This document shows, piece by piece, positions 43,186-52,220 of a stretch of DNA of 64,000 nt. Location of the stretch: the NCBI GenBank assembly GCA_963825415.1, contig CAWGTD010000013.1, positions 191,305 to 255,304 on the forward strand. The letters are read 5' to 3'. The DNA is from BP-464 sp963825415 (GTDB lineage Bacteria; Actinomycetota; Thermoleophilia; Solirubrobacterales; Solirubrobacteraceae). Positions within the stretch are counted from its first letter, which is position 1, and the number at the start of each line of letters is the position of its first letter. Below the pieces are notes generated by a model that did not search any database, was not told where the DNA came from, and worked only from the letters and a program-made list of their open reading frames with translations. The position numbers and the translations under genes are program-made.

Positions 43186-44535
43186 ATGGAGGCTCGTGTC
43201 GCCGAAGCCGACGTGCTCGCCATCGGCAAGGCCCTGGCCGCCGCGTTTCCGTCGTCGAGCCGCCGGCCGCTCAAGGCGCTCGACGACCGCGCGATGGACC
43301 TCGCCTCGCGCGACGCCCAGCTGCGCACCGCGCTGTTTCGATTCGTCGACGTCGTCCCGGCCTGCCGGTCGCTCGACGACCTCGCGCGACACCTCACCGG
43401 CTTCCTCGACGAGGTCGACGACCGCCCCGCGCCGCTCGACGTGGCGCTGCGCATGAGCGCTTCGCGGCCCGGCCGCGCCGCGCTGGGCGCCGCGGCGGCG
43501 GCGGGCGTGCGCCACATGGCCCATCGCTTCATCGTCGGCGAGACGCCGCAGGACGCCGAGCGCATCCTGGAGCAGCTCTGGCGCGACGGCGTGAGCACGT
43601 CCGTCGACCTCCTCGGCGAGGCGACCGTCACGGCGGCCGAGGCCGACCGCTACACCGCGCGCTGCGCGGCCGCGCTGGACGAGCTGGCCGCCGTTCATGC
43701 CCGGCTACCGGCGAATCCCGCGCTGGAGGCCGATTCGCTCGGGCCGATCCCGCGGGCCAACCTGTCGGTGAAGGTGTCGGCACTCACGCCGCTGTTGCGC
43801 CCCGACGCGCCGGAGACCGGAAAGCGCGACGCCGCGCCCCGCCTGCGCGAGCTGCTGCGCCGCGCGCGCGATCTCGGTGCCCACCTGCACATCGACATGG
43901 AGTCGGTGGACTCGCTCGAGGCGATCGCCGAGCTGGTCCTCGAGCTGCTCGCCGAGGACGAGTTCGCGGCGGGCCCCAGCGCCGGGCTCGTGCTCCAGGC
44001 CTACCTGGTCGACTCCCCGGAGCTCTGCGGCCGGGTGCTCGACTGGGCGGCCCGGACGCCCCGCGACCACCCGCTGGTGGTCCGCCTGGTCAAGGGCGCC
44101 TACTGGGACCACGAGATCGTCGAGGCGCGCCAGCACGGCTGGACCGCGCCGGTGTTCGAGGTCAAGGCCGACTGCGACCGCAACTTCGAGGCGCTGACGG
44201 TCAGCCTGATCGAGGCGCGCGCCGCCGGGGCACGGATCCGGCCGGCGATCGCCAGCCACAACCTGCGCTCGGTCGCGCATGCGATCGCGGTCGGACGGGC
44301 CACGGGCGCCGAGGACCGCGACCTCGAGTTCCAGGTCCTGCGCGGCCTCGGCGACGACCTCCAGCACGCCCTCGCCGCCACCGGGATGCGCGTGCGCACG
44401 TACTGCCCGGTCGGCGACCTGGTCGCGGGCATGGCATACCTGGTGCGCAGGTTGCTCGAGAACACCGCCAACGAATCCTTCCTGCATGATCAGGCGACCG
44501 GTCGCGCGCTCGAGGAGCTGCTCGCGGCGCCGTGA
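43186..44535 (+). CDS. Proline dehydrogenase
   Basis: 449 residues of the PutA proline dehydrogenase type. It has an N-terminal helical region, then GVSTSVDLLGEATVTAAEAD, NLSVKVSALTPLL, AHLHIDMESVDSLEAIAELV, LVVRLVKGAYWDHEI and IASHNLRSVAHAIAVG, with the barrel ending VRTYCPVGDLVAGMAYLVRR. It oxidises proline to pyrroline-5-carboxylate and passes electrons to FAD and quinone. The stop overlaps the GTG of the P5C dehydrogenase, so a PutA-like pathway is made as two coupled proteins. Confidence 0.9.
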   Translation: MEARVAEADVLAIGKALAAAFPSSSRRPLKALDDRAMDLASRDAQLRTALFRFVDVVPACRSLDDLARHLTGFLDEVDDRPAPLDVALRMSASRPGRAALGAAAAAGVRHMAHRFIVGETPQDAERILEQLWRDGVSTSVDLLGEATVTAAEADRYTARCAAALDELAAVHARLPANPALEADSLGPIPRANLSVKVSALTPLLRPDAPETGKRDAAPRLRELLRRARDLGAHLHIDMESVDSLEAIAELVLELLAEDEFAAGPSAGLVLQAYLVDSPELCGRVLDWAARTPRDHPLVVRLVKGAYWDHEIVEARQHGWTAPVFEVKADCDRNFEALTVSLIEARAAGARIRPAIASHNLRSVAHAIAVGRATGAEDRDLEFQVLRGLGDDLQHALAATGMRVRTYCPVGDLVAGMAYLVRRLLENTANESFLHDQATGRALEELLAAP

Positions 44536-46089
44536 CGACCGCGTTCGTCAACGAGCCGATCCTCGAGCTGCGCCGCGCCGACGCGCGGGCGACGCTGAGC
44601 GCCGGGATGGAGCGCCTGCGCCTGCCGGTCTCGGCGCCCGTCTGGATCGGCGACGAGCGCCGCGACGGCGAGGAGCTGGTGTCGACCGACCCCGGCGCGC
44701 CCGACCGGGTGGTCGCGCTCGGCGCGCGCGGCACGGCGGCGGACGCCGCGGCCGCAGTGGCCGTGGCCACCGAGGCGCTGCCCGCCTGGGCGGCCACCCC
44801 GGCGGCGCGAGCGCGCGGCCGCGCTCGTGCGGGCGGCCGCGTGGATGCGCGAGCGCCGGCACGAGCTGGCCGCCCTCGCCGTGCGCGAGTGCGCCAAGCC
44901 CTGGGGCGAGGCCGACGCGGACGTCTGCGAGGCGATCGACTTTCTCGAGTACTACGCGCGCGGCGCGCTCGCGCTCGACCGCGGGGCGACGCTCGCCCAG
45001 GTGCCCGGCGAGCGCAACACGATGCGCTACGCGCCGCGCGGCGTGCTCGCCGTCGTCTCCCCCTGGAACTTCCCGCTGGCGATCCCCATGGGGATGGTCT
45101 CGGCCGGCCTGGCCACCGGCAACACCGCGGTCCTCAAGCCCGCCGAACAGGCGCCGGGCTGTGGCGCGGCGGTGGTGCAGGCGCTGCGCGAGGGCGGCGT
45201 GCCCGCGGGGGCGATCTCGCTGGTGCCGGGCGAGGGCGACGTGGGCGCCGCGCTGGTCCGCGACCCGCGCGTGCACACGATCGCGTTCACCGGGTCGGTG
45301 CCCGTGGGCCTGGAGATCGTGCGCGCGGCAGCCGAGGTTCCCGAGGGCCAGCGCCACCTCAAGCGCGTGGTCGCCGAGATGGGCGGCAAGAACTGCGTGA
45401 TCGTCGACGCCGACGCCGACCTCGACGACGCCGTGCCGGCGATCGTCCGCTCGGCCTTCGTTTACGCGGGCCAGAAGTGCTCGGCGGCGGCGCGCGTGCT
45501 CGTCCACGAGGCGATCGCCGACGCGTTGACCGAGCGGCTCGCGGGCGCGGTGCAGACCCTGCGCGTCGGGCAGGCCGACGACTTCGCCAGCGACGTGCCT
45601 CCGGTCATCGAGCAGGAGGCGCGCGATCGGGTGCGCCATTACGCACAGCTGGCCGCCGACCAGGGCACGATCGCCGGGCGGGCAGCCGAGCCGGAGGGCG
45701 GCGGCTGGTTCTGCGCGCCGTGCGTGGCCACCGACCTGCCCGCCGACTCGCCCGTGCTCGCCGACGAGATCTTCGGGCCGCTGCTGGCGGTCGAGAGCGT
45801 GCGCGACGTCGAGGAGGCGCTCGATCGCGTCGACTCCCTGCGCTATGCGCTCACCGGCGGCCTTTTCAGCCGCAACCCGCGCACGGTCGAGCGCGTCGCC
45901 GCGCGTACGCCGGTCGGAAACCTCTACGTCAACCGGCACATCACCGGCGCGATGGTGGGCCGCCAGCCGTTCGGCGGCAACCGCCTGTCGGGGACCGGTT
46001 CGAAGGCCGGTGGCCCGGACTATCTGCTCCAGTTCGTCGAGCCGCGCGTGGTGACCGAGAACACGGTTCGCCACGGCCTTGTGGTTTGA
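44532..46089 (+). CDS. 1-pyrroline-5-carboxylate dehydrogenase, one frameshift
   Basis: About 518 residues after an indel near 44815 is corrected. It is an aldehyde dehydrogenase with VVSPWNFPLAIPMGMVSAGL, KRVVAEMGGKNCVIVDADAD (general-base Glu), FVYAGQKCSAAARVLVH (catalytic Cys) and FGPLLAVESVRDVEEALDRV. RLSGTGSKAGGPDYLLQFVE at the end is typical of P5C dehydrogenases. It oxidises glutamate semialdehyde to glutamate with NAD. The N-terminal arm (FVNEPILELRRADARATL) is in the other frame. Confidence 0.9.
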
Positions 46090-46159
46090 GATCTGACACC
46101 GAAACACGCGCCCGCAGGTTTGCGCAAGTTTCGGATGGGGCCCGCGTTGTCAGGCCTTA

Positions 46160-46178
46160 GGGAGCCATGAGGGCTCCC
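46160..46178 (+). promoter_or_regulatory. Hairpin in the leader of the sugar transferase gene
   Basis: GGGAGCC-ATGAG-GGCTCCC forms a seven-pair stem 19 bases before the ATG at 46198, followed by a G-rich, AGGA-containing ribosome-binding region. The 108-base leader holds no other element I recognise. It may be a regulated leader or the tail of a terminator for the upstream gene. Confidence 0.4.
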
Positions 46179-46197
46179 AGTCCCAAGGGGGTAGGAA

Positions 46198-47667
46198 ATG
46201 GCAATCGATACCGCTCTTCGCGCAGAAGAGCCGGAATCTGAGACCTCGTCCTGGCTCGGCCTCGCGAGCGATCGCAGACTGGGGATGCTCGCCCCGGCTT
46301 CGGCGAACGCCGTCACGCCCGCGCTGCTGCGCGATGCGATCTTCCGCCGCGCACTGGTCCTCGCCGACGCGATCGTCACCGTCGTGATGCTCGGAATGCT
46401 GTTCGGGGAGAACCTGCGCCCCGCCGCGCTGCTGTTGCCGGTCGCCCTGGTCCTGGTCGCCAAGACCATGAACCTCTACGACCGCGACGAGGTCGTCGTG
46501 TGCAAGCGCACGCTCGACGACGCGCCGGGAGTGTTCCACCTCGCCACCCTCTTCACCCTGGGCGTCTGGCTGGGCCAGTCCCAGCTCGCCTCGATCGCCG
46601 TCGGCCCCCGCCAGGTGATCGTGCTCTGGATCACCCTCTTCGTCGGCCTGCTGGTCGGACGCGCGGGCGCCCGCCGGACCGCACAGCACCTCGCGCCCGT
46701 CGAGAAGTGCCTGGTCCTCGCCGACGACGGCGAGCTGACGCGGCTGGCCGAGAAGCTCGAGTACGACCGCCGCCTGAAGTCCGCCGTGGTCGCGCACCTG
46801 CCGCTGCTGGAGCGCCGCACCGACAGCGTCCTGCCGCCGCATGCCGCCCTCGAGCACTGTGTCCAGTCGATGGGCATCCACCGCGTGGTCGTGGTGCCCG
46901 ACGGCGCCGACGCCGGCGTGGTCCTCGAGATCGTCAACCGCGCGAAGGCACTCGGTGTGAACGTGAGCGTCCTGCCGCGCATCTGCGAGGTGATCGGCTC
47001 GTCGGTCGAGTTCGACGACCTCGGCGGCATGACCCTGCTCGGCGTCCGCTCCTTCCGCCTGTCGCGGTCTTCGCAGCTCGTCAAGCGCGCGGTCGACATC
47101 GCCGGCGCGTCGCTGCTGCTCGCGTTCGGCGCCCCGTTGCTCGCGCTGATCGCCCTGGCCGTCAAGCTCGACAGCCGCGGGTCGGTGCTCTTCCGCCAGG
47201 TCCGGGTGGGCCAGGACGGGCGCCACTTCCGCGTCATGAAGTTCCGCAGCATGTTCGACGGCGCGCACGCCCAGCGCGCCGCGCTGGCCGCCCAGAATGC
47301 GACGGACGGCCTCTTCAAGATGTCCGAAGACCCGCGCGTCACCCGGGTCGGCCGGCTGCTGCGGCGCACGTCCTTCGACGAGCTGCCCCAGCTGTGGAAC
47401 GTGCTGCGCGGCGAGATGAGCCTCGTCGGCCCGCGCCCGCTGGTCGTCGACGAGGACCGCCTGGTCCAGGGCTACCACCGCCGCCGGCTGCACCTCAAGC
47501 CCGGCCTCACCGGCCCGTGGCAGGTGCTCGGCTCGCCCGACGTCCGCGTCGGCGTGGCGGAGATGGCGACGATCGACTACCTCTACGCCGCCCATTGGTC
47601 GCTGTGGACCGACGTGCAGGTGATCCTGCGCACGATCGTCCACGTGCTGTCGGCCAAGGGCGTCTAG
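46198..47667 (+). CDS. Polyprenyl-phosphate sugar phosphotransferase starting a surface glycan
   Basis: 489 residues. The N-terminus has four or so membrane helices (RALVLADAIVTVVMLGMLF, LLLPVALVLVAKTMNLYDRD, VIVLWITLFVGLLVGRAG). A Rossmann-like middle follows, then a fifth helix (VDIAGASLLLAFGAPLLALI). The catalytic bacterial sugar transferase domain is SRGSVLFRQVRVGQDGRHFR, MKFRSMF, FDELPQLWNVLRGEMSLVGP, RPLV and KPGLTGPWQVLG. It links a sugar phosphate to undecaprenyl phosphate and marks the start of the glycan locus. An AGGAA precedes the ATG. Confidence 0.92.
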   Translation: MAIDTALRAEEPESETSSWLGLASDRRLGMLAPASANAVTPALLRDAIFRRALVLADAIVTVVMLGMLFGENLRPAALLLPVALVLVAKTMNLYDRDEVVVCKRTLDDAPGVFHLATLFTLGVWLGQSQLASIAVGPRQVIVLWITLFVGLLVGRAGARRTAQHLAPVEKCLVLADDGELTRLAEKLEYDRRLKSAVVAHLPLLERRTDSVLPPHAALEHCVQSMGIHRVVVVPDGADAGVVLEIVNRAKALGVNVSVLPRICEVIGSSVEFDDLGGMTLLGVRSFRLSRSSQLVKRAVDIAGASLLLAFGAPLLALIALAVKLDSRGSVLFRQVRVGQDGRHFRVMKFRSMFDGAHAQRAALAAQNATDGLFKMSEDPRVTRVGRLLRRTSFDELPQLWNVLRGEMSLVGPRPLVVDEDRLVQGYHRRRLHLKPGLTGPWQVLGSPDVRVGVAEMATIDYLYAAHWSLWTDVQVILRTIVHVLSAKGV

Positions 47668-47697
47668 CAACAGCCGTCTGCGACCATCCCGCCCGCT

Positions 47698-48345
47698 ATG
47701 GGGATGGCTGACTTCTGGGACCGGGCGGCGCGCGAGGACGCGGAGTTCTACGTCGACGACCGCGGGCTGCGTGGCGAGGCCTTCTGGCAAGGCGGCGAGA
47801 AGATCGTCGCGCGCTTCGAGGAGGAGCTGGGCTTCCAGGTGCAGGGGCGCACGATCGTCGAGATCGGCTGCGGCGTCGGCCGGCTCACCCGCGTGCTGGC
47901 CGCCCGCGCGGAGAGCGTGGTCGCGCTGGACGTCTCGGCCGAGATGCTGGCCCGTGCGCGCGAGGCGAACCCCGAGCTGACCAACGTGCGCTGGGTCCAC
48001 GGCGAGGGCACGACGCTGGCCGAGGTCGGCGACGGCGAGGCCGACGGCGTCTTCTCGCACGTCGTCTTCCAGCACATCCCCGACCCGGCGATCACGCTCG
48101 GCTACGTGAGCGAGATGGGCCGCGTGCTGCGGCCCGGCGGCTGGGCCGCCTTCCAGATCTCCAACGACCCCGAGATCCACAAGCGCCGCTGGCGCGTTCG
48201 CCGCCCGATGCGCAATGCGGCCTGGCGCGGCTCGGCGGTCGAGCTGGGAGCCCTGCGCGCGACGACGGAGGCGGCGGGGCTCGACGTGGCCGCGGTCATC
48301 GGCGAGGGGACGCAGTTCTGCCTCGTCCGGCTCACCCGCCGCTGA
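47698..48345 (+). CDS. Class I SAM-dependent methyltransferase
   Basis: 215 residues. It starts MGMADFWDRAAREDAEFYVD, with the SAM loop IVEIGCGVGRLTRVLAARA, VVALDVSAEMLARARE, ADGVFSHVVFQHIPDP and MGRVLRPGGWAAFQIS. There is no further domain. The FYVDDRGLRGEAFWQGGE opening is like methyltransferases found in polysaccharide loci. The acceptor is unknown. It follows the sugar transferase by 30 bases on the same strand. Confidence 0.83.
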   Translation: MGMADFWDRAAREDAEFYVDDRGLRGEAFWQGGEKIVARFEEELGFQVQGRTIVEIGCGVGRLTRVLAARAESVVALDVSAEMLARAREANPELTNVRWVHGEGTTLAEVGDGEADGVFSHVVFQHIPDPAITLGYVSEMGRVLRPGGWAAFQISNDPEIHKRRWRVRRPMRNAAWRGSAVELGALRATTEAAGLDVAAVIGEGTQFCLVRLTRR

Positions 48346-48349
48346 TCGC

Positions 48350-49420
48350 TCAGACGCGCAGCTCGCGGTAGAGCTCGAGGTAGGCCGCGGTCGTGCGGGC
48401 CCAGGAGAACTGCTCGGCCCGCGCGCGGCAGGCAACGGCCGTCGCCGGGTCGCGCGCCAGCTCGATCGCCTCGAGCAGCGCCGCCGCCAGCGCCGCGGGC
48501 TCGTCGCCTTCGAACAGGCGGCCGACCGCGGCGGAATCGACGACCTCCGGGATCGCTTCGCGCGCCGCCCCGACGACCGGCGTCCCGCACGCCATCGCCT
48601 CGAGCAGGACGAGCCCGAACGCCTCGCCCCAGGACGGCAGCGCCGCGACCCACGCCTCGCGGTTGGCGGCGGCGAGCGTCGTGCGGTCGTCGAGGTCGCG
48701 CACCTCGATCCCGGGCCCGCTCACCTCGGCCGGCGCCGAGAGGATCAGCCGCGCCGCCGGGTGCTCGCGCCGCACGAGGGCGAACGCCTCGACCAGCAGG
48801 GCCACCCGCTTGCGCGGCTCGCGCGCGTCGGCGGCGCACAGGATCGTCGGGTCGGGCGCGATCGCCGCCGCGTCCGGGGTGAACGCGTCGAGGTCGACAC
48901 CCGGTGCGATCACGCGGGCCTCGACGCCGAGCCAGCGACGGAAGTGGGCGGCCGCGGTCTGCGAAAGCGCGACGACCGCGCTGCAGCCGTGCACGGCCTC
49001 CAGCGTCAGCCTCACCCGCAGGCGCTTGTTGGCCAGCGCGGTGCGGTGCGGCAGGCCCATGTAGGACAGCACCGTGGGCCGGCCCGTTCGCCGGCCCCAG
49101 CGCGCCGCGGCCGCGCCGTCGGAGGGATAGAGGGCATGGGCGATCTGGTCCTCGCCGCGCATCAGGTCCATGTAGGACAGCGGCAGGTGGGTGAGCCACG
49201 GCTCGTAGAGCCGGCGCCGCAGGCGCTCCTGCGGCGGGCGCCAGTGCCGCGTGATCTCCAGGCCGGACTCCACGTTGTGCACGGTCGGCGCGGGGTGCGA
49301 GGTGATGAGCCGCGGGCTCTCGCCGGCGGCGAGCAGCCCGTCGGCGAGCTCGCGGATGAAGCGCTCGCTGCCCCGCCTCACCTCGGGCCAGTAAGTCGGA
49401 TGCAGCAGCGCGACGTTCAC
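48350..49420 (-). CDS. GT4-type glycosyltransferase
   Basis: 356 residues from GTG 49420. The fold shows VNVALLHPTYWPEVRRGSER, PTVLSYMGLPHRTAL, GCSAVVALSQTAAAHFRRWL, TILCAADAREPRKRVALLVE and the donor site LPSWGEAFGLVLLEAMACGT. The GTG overlaps the TGA of the upstream GT2 gene. It belongs to a minus-strand run of transferases (48350-53759) that probably acts in one glycan. Confidence 0.87.
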   Translation of the reverse strand: MNVALLHPTYWPEVRRGSERFIRELADGLLAAGESPRLITSHPAPTVHNVESGLEITRHWRPPQERLRRRLYEPWLTHLPLSYMDLMRGEDQIAHALYPSDGAAAARWGRRTGRPTVLSYMGLPHRTALANKRLRVRLTLEAVHGCSAVVALSQTAAAHFRRWLGVEARVIAPGVDLDAFTPDAAAIAPDPTILCAADAREPRKRVALLVEAFALVRREHPAARLILSAPAEVSGPGIEVRDLDDRTTLAAANREAWVAALPSWGEAFGLVLLEAMACGTPVVGAAREAIPEVVDSAAVGRLFEGDEPAALAAALLEAIELARDPATAVACRARAEQFSWARTTAAYLELYRELRV

Positions 49421-50391
49421 AGAAGCGGGCTGCGGTGGGTCACGGCGCCGCGGGCCACGCCGGCGACCTCGACCGCGTCGACCAGCGCCGCGCCGGGCAG
49501 CTCGCTGACCGCGCGAAGCAGGCCGCGCGGCGAGCTGCCGTAGGACGGCAGCGCGTCGCGGGCCCAGGGAATCCACGCCAGCGCGGCGAGCAGCGGCGCG
49601 CGGCGGGCCAGGAGCGTTCCCGCCAGCGCGCCCACCAGCCCGGCGTGGCGCGGCTTCCAGAAGATCCCGGCCGGGAGGTGCGAGCGCAGCTGCGGATGGC
49701 GGCGCACCACCAGCGCGAGCGCCTGCCAGCGCCAGGCGACCCGCACCGTCTGGGCCAGCGAGCCCGGGTCGACGGCGTGGTAGGTGAGCGCCTCGGGCGC
49801 GGCGACCTGCTCGGCGCCGCCGTCCAGGGCACGCGTGAGCAGGTCGGTGTCCTCCCCGGCCGGCAGGCCGAAGGTCTCGTCGAAGCCGTCGAGCCGCTCG
49901 AGCAGCCCGCGCGGGTAGGCGATGTTGCAGGTCTGGCCCCACGGCGTCGGCGGGTCGATCGACTGCGTGCGCGCGTGCGGCGCGCGCAGCGCCAGCTCGG
50001 CCTCGTCGGGGTCGGGCCGCGTGGCGCCCTGGACGATCGCCCCAGGGTGGGCGCGAGCGGCGGCGAGTAGGCCTTCGAGCCAGTCGGGCGGCGGGCGGCA
50101 GTCGTCGTCGGTGAAGGCGATCAGCGGCGCGCCGGCCGCGCGCCAGGCGGCGTTGCGCTTGGCCGCCGGCCCGGGGCCCGGTGGGAAGCCCAGCGCGCGC
50201 AGGAGGCCGGCGCCGGCGAGCGGGTGGGCGCGCAGCAGCTCGTCGGTCTCGGAGCCGCGCGAGTCGTGGGCGACCACCACCTCCCAGCGGTCACGCGCGA
50301 GCGTCTGCTCCTCCAGGGCGTTCAGCAGCCAGCGCAGCCGCAGCGGGCGGTCGTGCGATGCGACGACGACCGCGACCTCGAGACCACTCAC
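49417..50391 (-). CDS. GT2-type glycosyltransferase
   Basis: 324 residues. The GT-A core has LEVAVVVASHDRPLRLRWLL, GPAAKRNAAWRAAGAPLIAF, the metal motif TDDDCRPPPDWLEG and the base region FDETFGLPAGEDTDLLTRAL. A hydrophobic C-terminal stretch (GLVGALAGTLLARRAPLLAA) may sit at the membrane. The GTG overlaps the preceding methyltransferase stop (GTGA). Confidence 0.87.
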   Translation of the reverse strand: MSGLEVAVVVASHDRPLRLRWLLNALEEQTLARDRWEVVVAHDSRGSETDELLRAHPLAGAGLLRALGFPPGPGPAAKRNAAWRAAGAPLIAFTDDDCRPPPDWLEGLLAAARAHPGAIVQGATRPDPDEAELALRAPHARTQSIDPPTPWGQTCNIAYPRGLLERLDGFDETFGLPAGEDTDLLTRALDGGAEQVAAPEALTYHAVDPGSLAQTVRVAWRWQALALVVRRHPQLRSHLPAGIFWKPRHAGLVGALAGTLLARRAPLLAALAWIPWARDALPSYGSSPRGLLRAVSELPGAALVDAVEVAGVARGAVTHRSPLL

Positions 50392-51236
50392 AACCGGTGA
50401 CTTGTCCTACGTAGCCAGAACGCGCTGGGGAACGTGTTCCCGTCCCACGCCGGGAAGAGCGAGCGCACGTCAGTGGGGCGCTCACGAACAAGCGCCGCGA
50501 GCGCCAACGTCACCTCGTAGTCGCTGTTGCCACACAGAAAGGCCTGCAGGAGGTACTGCTCGGACCAGTTGAACCCCAGAATCGCGGTGAGATCGCGGTG
50601 GTACTCGAAGGGCAGCCATATGTCGTGGAAGTGCACGTGCACTCCCACGGACAGGGCGGGCAGGACGTCGAGCACGATGCGATTGACGTCGCCGCCGGTA
50701 CGCACGACGTGGGTGGTGTCGACGAACAGGATGTCGCCGTCGCCCAGACTGTCGAAGACCTCGTCACCGACATCCTGCGCGGCAACGGTGTGGACGCCGT
50801 CGATGCCGTGCGCAGGTAACTGGGCGGCAGCGCGTGGAAACGGATCGAACACGTCGTAACGGACGGGCGCCCCCCCACCGCGGTTGGCCTCGCACGCCGC
50901 AGCGAGTGCGTGGCTCGAGAACCCGGAGCCGAGTTCGACCACGTGGCGGGGCCGCGCCCTGCGAACCATCCCGTACGCCACCTCCGCGTCTACATGCTCG
51001 TAAAACGAGTTGGCGAAGCAAAAATCCGTCTCGCCTAATGCCACCCCTTGCTCTGCGACTTCTCGAAGCAATGCCAGCTGTGCGTCGAGGTCAAACTGGA
51101 CGCCGCGCATTGGGGACCGGCGTTCCCAGACTTGGTCCGGTACGTCGTCAGCGGCGAAGGTCGGGGAGTAGTAGCCGGGCATCGCCGCCGGTGACGTCCT
51201 TCGCCGACCGCGCACCACGCGCATCAGGCTCTTCAC
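50388..51236 (-). CDS. Class I SAM-dependent methyltransferase (Methyltransf_24-like)
   Basis: 282 residues from GTG 51236. After GYYSPTFAADDVPDQVWERR comes the SAM loop RHVVELGSGFSSHALAAACE, then GDGDILFVDTTHVVRTGGDV and VHVHFHDIWLPFEYHRDLTA. The late VDTTH and HFHDI match methyltransferases that modify sugars in cell-wall and antibiotic clusters. It is coupled at both ends by GTGA to the sugar-nucleotide dehydratase-like gene and the GT2 gene. Confidence 0.82.
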   Translation of the reverse strand: MKSLMRVVRGRRRTSPAAMPGYYSPTFAADDVPDQVWERRSPMRGVQFDLDAQLALLREVAEQGVALGETDFCFANSFYEHVDAEVAYGMVRRARPRHVVELGSGFSSHALAAACEANRGGGAPVRYDVFDPFPRAAAQLPAHGIDGVHTVAAQDVGDEVFDSLGDGDILFVDTTHVVRTGGDVNRIVLDVLPALSVGVHVHFHDIWLPFEYHRDLTAILGFNWSEQYLLQAFLCGNSDYEVTLALAALVRERPTDVRSLFPAWDGNTFPSAFWLRRTSHRL

Positions 51237-52195
51237 CGCCCAAGGGCCGCGGGATGGGCCCGGTACCACTCGACCGTGCGCCGCAGGCCCTCGTCGAGCC
51301 CGACCTGCGGGTGCCAGCCAGTGAGCTCGCGCAGCTTCGTCGAGTCGACCCATTGGCGGTCGATCTCAGCGTGCGGCGTGCCGACGCCGCGCACATCGGG
51401 CTGCACGTCGAATTTCGCGGCGCGGCAGACGGCCTGCACGACCTCGAGCACGCTGTGCGGCTCGTCACCGCCGGCATTGAACGCCTCGCCGCCGGCGCCG
51501 GGCAGGGCGTCGGCGATCGCCAGGTATGCGGCTGCCGCGTCCTCGACGTAGAGGAAGTCGCGCTGCGGCGTTCCGTCGGAGCGGATCACAGGTGCGCGCC
51601 CGGCCAGCGCCGCGGCCACGGCCTCAGGGATCAGCCGCGACGGGTTCAGGTCGCCGCCCCCGTAGATGTTGGCGAAGCGCGTAACGGCCACGGGCAGCTC
51701 GAACGTGTGCCAGTACGAGCGGGAGATCAGGTCGGTGCAGGCCTTCGAGACGTCGTAGGGGTAGCGCGGGTCGAGCGCATGGCGCTCGGTGTAGGGCAGC
51801 GTGTCGGACGGGCCGTAGGCCTTGTCGGAGGCGGCGACGACGGTCCTCTCCACGCCCTGGGAGCGGCATGCCTCCAGCAGCGTCCAGGTTCCGCGAATGT
51901 TCGACTCGAAGGTCGACACCGGCGAGCGCGTGGCGGTCCCCACGATCGTCTGTGCAGCGAGGTGAAAGACGGTGTCGACCTCGTACTCGCCGATTGCGCG
52001 GTCGACGACGCCGGGGGCGATCAGATCGCCGTGCACCACCGAGCAGCGCGTTTCGGTCCCCTCGAGCTGGAGCGCCGAGGTGGTGACCTCGTCGCGCTTG
52101 AGCGCCACCACGCGGTCCCCGCGCCCGAGCAGCGCCTTGACCAGCCAGGAGCCGAGCATCCCGTAGGCGCCCGTGACCAGCACCGATCGGCTCAT
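51233..52195 (-). CDS. NAD-dependent sugar-nucleotide dehydratase/epimerase, likely CDP-glucose 4,6-dehydratase
   Basis: 320 residues of the extended short-chain dehydrogenase family. The NAD loop is VLVTGAYGMLGSWLVKALLG, then VVHGDLIAPGVVDRAIGEYE, VFHLAAQTIVG and the YxxxK pair in RYPYDVSKACTDL. It is adjacent to a glucose-1-phosphate cytidylyltransferase, and together they would convert CDP-glucose to CDP-4-keto-6-deoxyglucose, the precursor of unusual deoxysugars. Some epimerases look alike, so the exact reaction is inferred from that neighbour. Confidence 0.82.
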   Translation of the reverse strand: MSRSVLVTGAYGMLGSWLVKALLGRGDRVVALKRDEVTTSALQLEGTETRCSVVHGDLIAPGVVDRAIGEYEVDTVFHLAAQTIVGTATRSPVSTFESNIRGTWTLLEACRSQGVERTVVAASDKAYGPSDTLPYTERHALDPRYPYDVSKACTDLISRSYWHTFELPVAVTRFANIYGGGDLNPSRLIPEAVAAALAGRAPVIRSDGTPQRDFLYVEDAAAAYLAIADALPGAGGEAFNAGGDEPHSVLEVVQAVCRAAKFDVQPDVRGVGTPHAEIDRQWVDSTKLRELTGWHPQVGLDEGLRRTVEWYRAHPAALGR

Positions 52196-52220
52196 CTCGG
52201 CGAGCCTAGCGACGAGCCGC

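Noticed and set aside
42468..44489. A 673-codon frame crossing the membrane protein and proline dehydrogenase genes
   Set aside because: Third-frame shadow rich in Arg, Pro and Gly. The other frames encode recognisable proteins.
600..45000. Programmed frameshifting as the cause of the broken frames
   Set aside because: The breaks occur in unrelated genes that never use it, have no slippery-site and stem pattern, and often sit in G or C runs. Sequence error is simpler.
46090..46197. A riboswitch in the leader of the sugar transferase gene
   Set aside because: Only one seven-pair hairpin is evident. I see none of the conserved cores of c-di-GMP, c-di-AMP or other known classes.
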